In this document: positions 57,606 to 64,000 of the stretch, piece by piece
How positions within the stretch are numbered: the first letter of the stretch is position 1
Layout: every line of letters begins with the position of its first letter
Program-made: the position numbers and the translations under genes
Source: Rapana venosa
Taxonomy: Eukaryota; Mollusca; Gastropoda; Neogastropoda; Muricidae
NCBI GenBank assembly: GCA_028751875.1
Contig: CM054159.1
Span: 5,382,719-5,446,718, forward strand
Direction: 5' to 3'
Length of the DNA stretch: 64,000 bases
The notes under the pieces: model-generated
The model's input: only the letters and a program-made list of their open reading frames with translations
Databases searched by the model: none
What the model was told of the DNA's origin: nothing

Positions 57606-58317
57606 ATTACTACGAGTAAACCATTTTATGAAGGAACTTTTGGGGCGTTGCTGAATGGGTTGCCTGTTAACTGGATTCAGACGCTCAGCTGTGAGAAAGG
57701 GCTCGAACGAGTTAAGTTGAAATAATTCTTGAATTGCCGAGCACACCCTTTTCCATCAACACACCTGAAAACACGGCCCAAAACAATGGCACTAATTTTT
57801 TATTTAAAGTATACTCTATGAACAAACAGTCGAGACTGCCAACGTGATACTAGTACTATCAAACTTCCCGCAAGAAAATCCGTCGTTTTACCCCGATCTG
57901 AACGCCCACCCAAAAATCTATAGGATTTGTCATATTTGGTACCCGTTTGTCCTGCAATTTGCACACTTGTAAACTGGCAGCCTACCTGGAGAACAAAAAA
58001 ACTACTGCTACTGCTACTGCTACGACACCACTTCATTTCACGCCACAATACAGCACAATAGCACGATGCAAAATAAATTGCAGCATCTAGCACAATTCCA
58101 GCAACACACACACACACACCTACCCCCCACCCCCACCAATCGCACTGTACACCCCACCCAAACCCACCCCCTACCCCTCATCACACCACACAGTCCCAAC
58201 CAAACCACCCCCTACCAACACCCAAACACCCTCACCCCACACCACCACCCAAACCCCCAATATCTCTTTGGATAAGACTTAACCGAGTCCATGTGCGAAC
58301 GCACATAGAACTCTGCA
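57606..58317. other. unit segment up to gap, U3
   Basis: Homologue of 24501-25250, ending in a SINE-like GTGCGAACGCACATAGAACT at the gap edge. Confidence 0.55.
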
Positions 58318-58817
58318 NNNNNNNNNNNNNNNNNNNNNNNNNNNNNNNNNNNNNNNNNNNNNNNNNNNNNNNNNNNNNNNNNNNNNNNNNNNNNNNNNNN
58401 NNNNNNNNNNNNNNNNNNNNNNNNNNNNNNNNNNNNNNNNNNNNNNNNNNNNNNNNNNNNNNNNNNNNNNNNNNNNNNNNNNNNNNNNNNNNNNNNNNNN
58501 NNNNNNNNNNNNNNNNNNNNNNNNNNNNNNNNNNNNNNNNNNNNNNNNNNNNNNNNNNNNNNNNNNNNNNNNNNNNNNNNNNNNNNNNNNNNNNNNNNNN
58601 NNNNNNNNNNNNNNNNNNNNNNNNNNNNNNNNNNNNNNNNNNNNNNNNNNNNNNNNNNNNNNNNNNNNNNNNNNNNNNNNNNNNNNNNNNNNNNNNNNNN
58701 NNNNNNNNNNNNNNNNNNNNNNNNNNNNNNNNNNNNNNNNNNNNNNNNNNNNNNNNNNNNNNNNNNNNNNNNNNNNNNNNNNNNNNNNNNNNNNNNNNNN
58801 NNNNNNNNNNNNNNNNN
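58318..58817. other. assembly gap (500 N)
   Basis: Exactly 500 N. The U1 counterpart between the flanking anchors (about 25245 to 26040) is about 0.8 kb of C-rich and SINE sequence. Confidence 0.95.
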
Positions 58818-58849
58818 GGGAACAGAGACATAAGGATAATTTTTTTAAT

Positions 58850-58897
58850 AACACACACACACACAAAACACCCCTTCCCCGACACCACCACACACAT

Positions 58898-58939
<42 letters not shown>

Positions 58940-59230
58940 ACACACATCACACATACCCACCCACACACACACAACAAAAAACACAAAACCCCAACACACA
59001 ACCCCACCCCCACCACCCAACACCACACACCTACACACACACAACACAACACACAACCAAAACCCCACCACCACCACCCCCCACACACACACACCACAAC
59101 CCCACCCCCCACCACCCCCACCCCAACCCCACAACCCCACCCCCACCCCACACCCACCACCCCCCCCCCCCCCACACACACACACACACACATCCCCCCA
59201 CATCCCCACCACCACACACACACCCCAAAA
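58850..59230. repeat. (CA)n/C-rich tract, U3
   Basis: CA and CCCCA simple sequence, homologous to 26090-26560. Long frames across it are artefacts. Confidence 0.9.
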
Positions 59231-59254
59231 CACGCTAACTAAAGCCACACAGAC

Positions 59255-59413
59255 CTGGTCCCTCTCGAGGTCTTGCAAAGGCATGGCCATGTCTTCCCGC
59301 CTGCGCTTCTGGCCTGGCCTCACTGATCCTCCTCGGCCTCCAGCCTTCTTGGAGGTCCTTGGGCTTTGCGAGCTGGCCATAGTGCTGATGGTTTAAGGGT
59401 TACCTTGGAAAAC
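59255..59413 (-). CDS. U3 early exon (5' UTR and N-terminus), intact
   Basis: The minus-strand exon follows a strong acceptor CCTGCTTGTCTCCCACAG (ends 59414). An in-frame TAA lies five codons before the ATG (59380-59378), which has A at -3 and G at +4, so this is a well-supported start. The 42 codons read MASSQSPRTSKKAGG, then RPGQKRRRED (a nuclear-localisation-like basic cluster), and end MPLQDLERDQ at donor CAG|GTCTGT (59255/59254). It ends in phase 0, compatible with the phase-0 terminal exon. Homologous to gene 0 10532-10712 (shared PLQDL end and donor) and to the damaged U1 exon 26575-26732. An upstream non-coding exon must exist. Function unknown. Confidence 0.65.
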
Positions 59414-59439
59414 CTGTGGGAGACAAGCAGGATATCATT

Positions 59440-59540
59440 GTTCTGTTCCTCTTCTTCTTCTTCTTCTTCTTCTTCTTCTTTTTCTTCTTCTTCTTCTTCT
59501 TTTCTTCTTTCTTCTTCTTTCTTCTTCTCTTCTTTCCCAC
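59440..59540. repeat. (TTC)n tract, U3
   Basis: TTC repeats just upstream, on the minus strand, of the early-exon acceptor. The U1 site (26760-26830) is T-rich but not expanded. Confidence 0.9.
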
Positions 59541-59799
59541 GCTTTTTTTATTTTTTGTTGTTGGGTTTGTTTGTTTTTTGGGGGGGTTAGGGGGTGGGGG
59601 GGGGGGGGTTAATGGGGATGTTGGGGGTTGTTTGGGGGGGTTAGGGTGAGGAGGGTGTGGTTTGTTTTTTTTTTTGGTTGTTTTTGAATCCAAAGATTGG
59701 AGGATAGGAGGAGGTAGAAGAAGAGACGAAGAACAAGAATGGAGTAGTAGTACGTGGTAGCAATAGTTGGGAGGGGAGCAAGAGCAGCAGCAGTAACAG

Positions 59800-59831
59800 C
59801 AGAAGCAGTAGTAGCAGTAGCAGTGGTAGTG

Positions 59832-59879
<48 letters not shown>

Positions 59880-59955
59880 TTTGTAGTAGTAGTAGTAGTA
59901 GTAATAGGAGGAGGAGGAGGTGGTGGAGGAAGAGGAGGAGGAGGAGGAGGAGGAA
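59800..59955. repeat. (TAG)n-(GAG)n tract without LINE, U3
   Basis: A continuous tract equivalent to 27120-27182 plus 31215-31345 of U1: the empty site for LINE A. Confidence 0.9.
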
Positions 59956-60171
59956 GGGGGACTGGTAATCTCACTTGGCAAGACGTGTCTGTCTTTGGTC
60001 CAAAGACAGAACATCTTGGACTGGTCTGTAATGCATAGGGCGTTGGAAAAATCATGTTTTAAAAAACCCATCATAGTATACTGGCAATGCTCGCTGTCTG
60101 GGGGAGAGCGACCCAAATTTCACACAGAAAAAAATGTCTTGTGATTTAAAGCATAATGCATTTCGTTTCCA

Positions 60172-60490
60172 GAGGGACGGGATAGCCTGGTTGGTTAGAG
60201 CGTTGCACATTGCGCTCGTGATTTGCTGACCGAATCCCGTTAAATGGGGTTATCTCGTTACCTGGAGTTATCAGTGCCGACTCCCCACCAAAAGTCCTTC
60301 AGATGAGACTATAAACGGAAGTCCCGCGTGTGCGAACGCATGCAGAACACTTTGCGCCCACGGTAAAACCCGATTTGTTTTTGAGTTCCCCGTTGTGTGC
60401 CCGTGAGAACAGATGACAATTTTCAAAACCGCATACACACGAGGTGTAAAAATGCACACGAGGGCTTATTCCATTATCTTCGAAATGAAA
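60172..60490 (+). mobile_element. tRNA-derived SINE (type 1), U3
   Basis: Counterpart of 31568-31905: A box TGGTTAGAGCG, TCAGATGAGACTATAAACGG, TTATTCCATTATCTTCGAAA. Confidence 0.8.
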
Positions 60491-62530
60491 AAAAAGAAAG
60501 GCAACACAGTACAGTGGCATGCAAGGCTTAACAGACATTTGAAAATGAACGATTTCCATCCTCCACCCCACAGGACTTTTTCAAGATCCTGTTCAAAAGT
60601 TGCCGTGAGTAGGCCTTCTCTTTTAAGATCACAAAAGGGACAGTAGGCCAGTAAGGGTTAGGTAAAAACTGTCGCATATGGAAAACCACACCACTGGCGA
60701 ACCTAGCTCGGATGCTCTAGCCAAAAAACGTTAGGAAAAAATCGCCAGTTCTTTGCAGGAAAAAATGGCCCCTCACACTTCATGTTTGGACTGTATTAGT
60801 ATGAATTATAATACTTGGATTTTTTTCTCTTTTTTTGGGGGGGAGGGGGTGGTAGATGGTGGTAGAGTACATTTACACTTTAAAGAATAAAGTACATTTA
60901 CACTTTATAAATGAAAGTACATTTACGCTTTATAAATAATCTTATCGCTAATTCTATTTTTCTCCGGCAAAAATTAAATCAAGCTTCATATAAAACTGGG
61001 GAGGGGGTAATGGTTGGAAATGTGCTTACTGGTGGGATGTAACTGGGAAAGAGTAGGAAGAAGGAAAGTGGTCGATTGAATTTTTTCCCCAGTATGATTC
61101 AGGAGAGAGTTCAGACCAGAAAAAAATACTGCAGTCCATAAAATATTTTTTAAAATATTCATCCATACTTTTCCAACACGTTGACCATACTCGAGCACAA
61201 TACGTTTATAACAGCAAACATCGATTCGTGCCCACAATATTAACTTTAAACAAGATTCTTTGACAGTAGTCAAATCCAGAAAGATTTGATTTCAGTATAG
61301 AGAAATCAGCATAAGATAATTATCCTAAAAGGGTTACACAGGATCTTGTCAAATACACCTCAATATTTGGGGTGGTTTGTTGGGGGAAGGGGGGTTGGGG
61401 TCGAGATGGAATTTTTGATAGGCTTTTTAGTCTGTGAACAGGTTGCTTCAAAGCTAAAACAAAAACTGGAGACTTTAAAAAAAAAAAACCACACACACAC
61501 ACACACGGCCTTTGAAAGGAATAGGAGTTTAGGACTGATGCCTTCTCGATAAAATCCACTTAGGTATTGCTTTAGTTCATGACAGGTTATTTTTTAATGT
61601 TGTAGTGTTAATAAGTAACTGCTGGATTTTTTTTTTCAATGTTGCTTGATAAGTCTACATTTCAAAGAATTCGGCTTTTTCTGAAGTTTCTTTTTCAATT
61701 TTTGGGATTACTAGTAATCGCTTGATTTTTTTTTTCAATGTGCCTTATAAGTCTTCATTTTAAAGAATTCCGGCCTTTTGTAAACATATCTTCGTATTAA
61801 CCAGCAAAACTTGTGTCATTGGGCAAAATATTCTCGATAATTACTTCTAAATATTATTCAAATGAAAAGAATATGAAAAGCTGAAAACGAGTTCTCCATA
61901 GCTAAACAAAAATGCTAGAAACTGGAATGAGACAAGTTACAGGGTGATGTAACGACTAAAAAAAAATAAAGAAGAAAGACTGACTGACAGAATTTATCGC
62001 AGATAATGCGTAAACAGAGATATATCAGACTGGTAGACCTTAACGAAAACATCAGAAGAGTATGGGCTTCAAAGCAATACATACTAGAAACCAACTTACC
62101 GGAATGGGATATATGTAGCGCTGGAAAGTGACTCTTTAACGTTTTTGGTTCTGCCAAGTGGTCTCGAAGACAACCTGAAGGGAAAAGGACAGCTTCCAAC
62201 TTCAAACACACACAAGGTCTGCGCGCATCCGCTGAGCTCTTCGTTCAGTGTCTGCCACACGTGCAGCAGTGACTTGTGAAGAAAACACATGCAATTGTCC
62301 TTCTCCTTCATCTGCACGGGAAGTCAGATCACCTTCAGGGTTGTTATGTTTAGCCATATATAATAAGAGAGAGCAGAGATGAGTAGGAGAAGAAATCATG
62401 CAACTAGACATCACAACAGAAGACACCATACAGACAGACAACCAGCGACAGACAGGCAGCAGATCGACAGCAGCGGTAGATTAGTTACGATATACATGAC
62501 ATACGACAAAAAGACGACAGACAGAGAGCA
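60491..62530. other. unit segment, U3
   Basis: Homologue of 31906-33958, lacking the large AAAG and GACT expansions. No gene recognised. Confidence 0.6.
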
Positions 62531-62534
62531 GACA

Positions 62535-62690
<156 letters not shown>

Positions 62691-62692
62691 GC

Positions 62693-64000
62693 CGGCAACT
62701 AGAACGGCAGTGGCGGAAGTCAAAAACCGAAATGAACAAACAGCTTTTCCGAAAACAAATAAACAAAGTCAAACTCTTAATCCATTCAGCAAAGACAGAC
62801 TACTACTCTTCCCAAATTCTCTGTGCTACATCCATAAAATCTCTTTTTTCCCTCACCTCAAATCTCCTTGGATCTGCAAAAACAACTCCTCTGCCTAACA
62901 CCCACAGCCTGTCTGAACTTCCATCCATATTTTCTGCCTTCTTTTCAGACAAAGTTCGAAACATACGCTCCAGACTTGATCAAACTCAATTCCAGCCTGC
63001 GCCTCCTGACCCCCAATTCACTGGAACTCCTCTCTTTTCCTTCCATCCCACAAGTGAAAAAGAAATCATGACAATTCTGAAGGAAATGACTATAAAATCA
63101 TGCGACCTTGATCCCATACCTGCTCCTGTTTTCTCACAATGCCTTCAACAACTTGTGCCTATTATCACTAAAATAGTAAACTCATCTCTTCAGTCAGGAA
63201 ATTTTCCATCAGCTCTTAAAACAGCAATAGTCACACCTCTACTGAAAAAGCACGACCTCGATCCCAACATTCTGAAGAATTATAGGCCTGTCTCAAACTT
63301 ACCCTTTGTCTCTAAAGTACTAGAAAAAGTAGTTCTCAAACAGCTCAACAGTCACCTTCATTCCAATGATCTTCTTTCCACTTTTCAGTCTGCCTATCGC
63401 CCCAACCACAGCACCGAAACCACCCTAGTCCATACTTTAGATACATTTCTACTTGTTTCTGATGCAGGAAAAATCTCCCTCCTCACTCTTCTTGACTTAT
63501 CTGCAGCCTTTGATACCATAGATCACTCAATTCTTTCTCGCCTCCAAAATACGTTTGGTATTAATGGCACAGCCCTCACCTGGTTTACTTCATACCTCAC
63601 AGACCGGTTCCAGAAAGTTATTGTAAACAAAATTCAATCAAAACCTGTCAAAATGGAATGTGGAATCCCGAAGGGATCAGTCCTGGGCCCTGTTCTCTTT
63701 ACTCTCTACACTGCTCCACTCTCACATATAATAAACAACCACCCTATTGATCATCATTTCTATGCCGATGATACTCAACTTCAGTGCAGCGATACTGTTG
63801 AAAACTTGCCTTCCCTCCTGACAAATATGTCCTACTGCCTTCAAGACATTCAAAACTGGATGACTCAGAACAAGTTACACTTAATGCCGATAAAACTGAA
63901 GCCATGCTCATAGGGACCCAACATAAACTTTCCTCTATCGCAAAAACTTCAATAGAATTCGGCAATACGTCAGTTCCTTTGTCCAGCTCTGTGAAGTATT
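62693..64000 (+). mobile_element. LINE C, 5'-truncated CR1-like element, runs off window
   Basis: Starts CGCCGGCAACTAGAACGGCA at the same internal point as LINE B and, like B, inside a GATA tract. The sequence is nearly identical to LINE A from 29012. The 3' part lies beyond the window. Confidence 0.9.
62732..63913 (+). CDS. LINE C reverse transcriptase fragment (393 codons open)
   Basis: The longest credible coding frame in the window. The ATG is merely the first Met after the truncation, not a native start. RT blocks: the NYRPVSNLPFVSKVLEK region (from about residue 183), FQSAYRPNHSTETTL, LLDLSAAFDTIDHS (about 255-265), IPKGSVLGPVLFTLY (about 311) and the catalytic YADDTQL (YADD 63761-63772, about residues 344-347). 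The normally conserved Gln of the PQG motif is Lys here (AAG), as in LINE B and unlike LINE A (CAG). The frame is lost near 63880, after the NWMTQNKL block, relative to LINE A. Without an endonuclease domain this copy cannot mobilise itself. Confidence 0.85.
   Translation: MNKQLFRKQINKVKLLIHSAKTDYYSSQILCATSIKSLFSLTSNLLGSAKTTPLPNTHSLSELPSIFSAFFSDKVRNIRSRLDQTQFQPAPPDPQFTGTPLFSFHPTSEKEIMTILKEMTIKSCDLDPIPAPVFSQCLQQLVPIITKIVNSSLQSGNFPSALKTAIVTPLLKKHDLDPNILKNYRPVSNLPFVSKVLEKVVLKQLNSHLHSNDLLSTFQSAYRPNHSTETTLVHTLDTFLLVSDAGKISLLTLLDLSAAFDTIDHSILSRLQNTFGINGTALTWFTSYLTDRFQKVIVNKIQSKPVKMECGIPKGSVLGPVLFTLYTAPLSHIINNHPIDHHFYADDTQLQCSDTVENLPSLLTNMSYCLQDIQNWMTQNKLHLMPIKLKPCS

Overview
This is a eukaryotic, repeat-dominated window. 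It has spliced-gene signals (CAG|GT donors, pyrimidine-tract acceptors), non-LTR retrotransposons with APE endonuclease and reverse transcriptase, tRNA-derived SINEs and very dense microsatellites. Nothing is bacterial or viral. The SINE and LINE types fit a lophotrochozoan, most likely a mollusc (perhaps a gastropod); that is inference from repeat style, not from a diagnostic host gene.

Layout. 1-7.9 kb: dispersed repeat R, tRNA-SINEs in both orientations, TG/CA and purine tracts. 7.9-10.7 kb: a two-exon minus-strand gene (gene 0), with a satellite-filled intron. 10.8-18.8 kb: a 5S/tRNA-headed SINE, further R copies, a 2.5 kb low-quality purine and homopolymer block, and a LINE with an inverted 5' half. 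From 18.8 kb the sequence is a tandem segmental duplication: U1 (18.84-36.99 kb), U2 (37.0-42.0 kb, internally collapsed at a 500-N gap) and U3 (51.43 kb to the window end, with a second 500-N gap). Between U2 and U3 lie a decayed minus-strand LINE (42.1-46.9 kb) and a CA-strand-skewed region (48-50.3 kb).

Genes. Each unit carries, on the minus strand, a paralogue of gene 0. An early exon encodes a basic N-terminus ending in a P-L-Q-D-L motif and a CAG|GTCTG donor. After an intron comes a terminal exon entered in phase 0, with a low-complexity linker and two C-terminal hydrophobic segments. I do not recognise the family. Gene 0 has both exons with one frameshift in a (GGT)n tract. U1 has an intact terminal exon but a damaged early exon. 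U3 has an intact early exon but a frameshifted terminal exon. U2 has a terminal exon with a net frameshift, and its early exon falls in missing sequence. In the units a 53-bp minisatellite, each copy resembling a branch point plus 3' splice site, abuts the true acceptor.

Mobile elements. A CR1-like LINE family is present three times: A (about 4 kb, inserted in the TAG tract of U1 only), B and C (the same 5'-truncated insertion shared by U1 and U3 and embedded in GATA tracts). B carries a nested SINE. Many 1-nt indels between near-identical copies suggest consensus error as well as decay, so broken frames should be read with caution.
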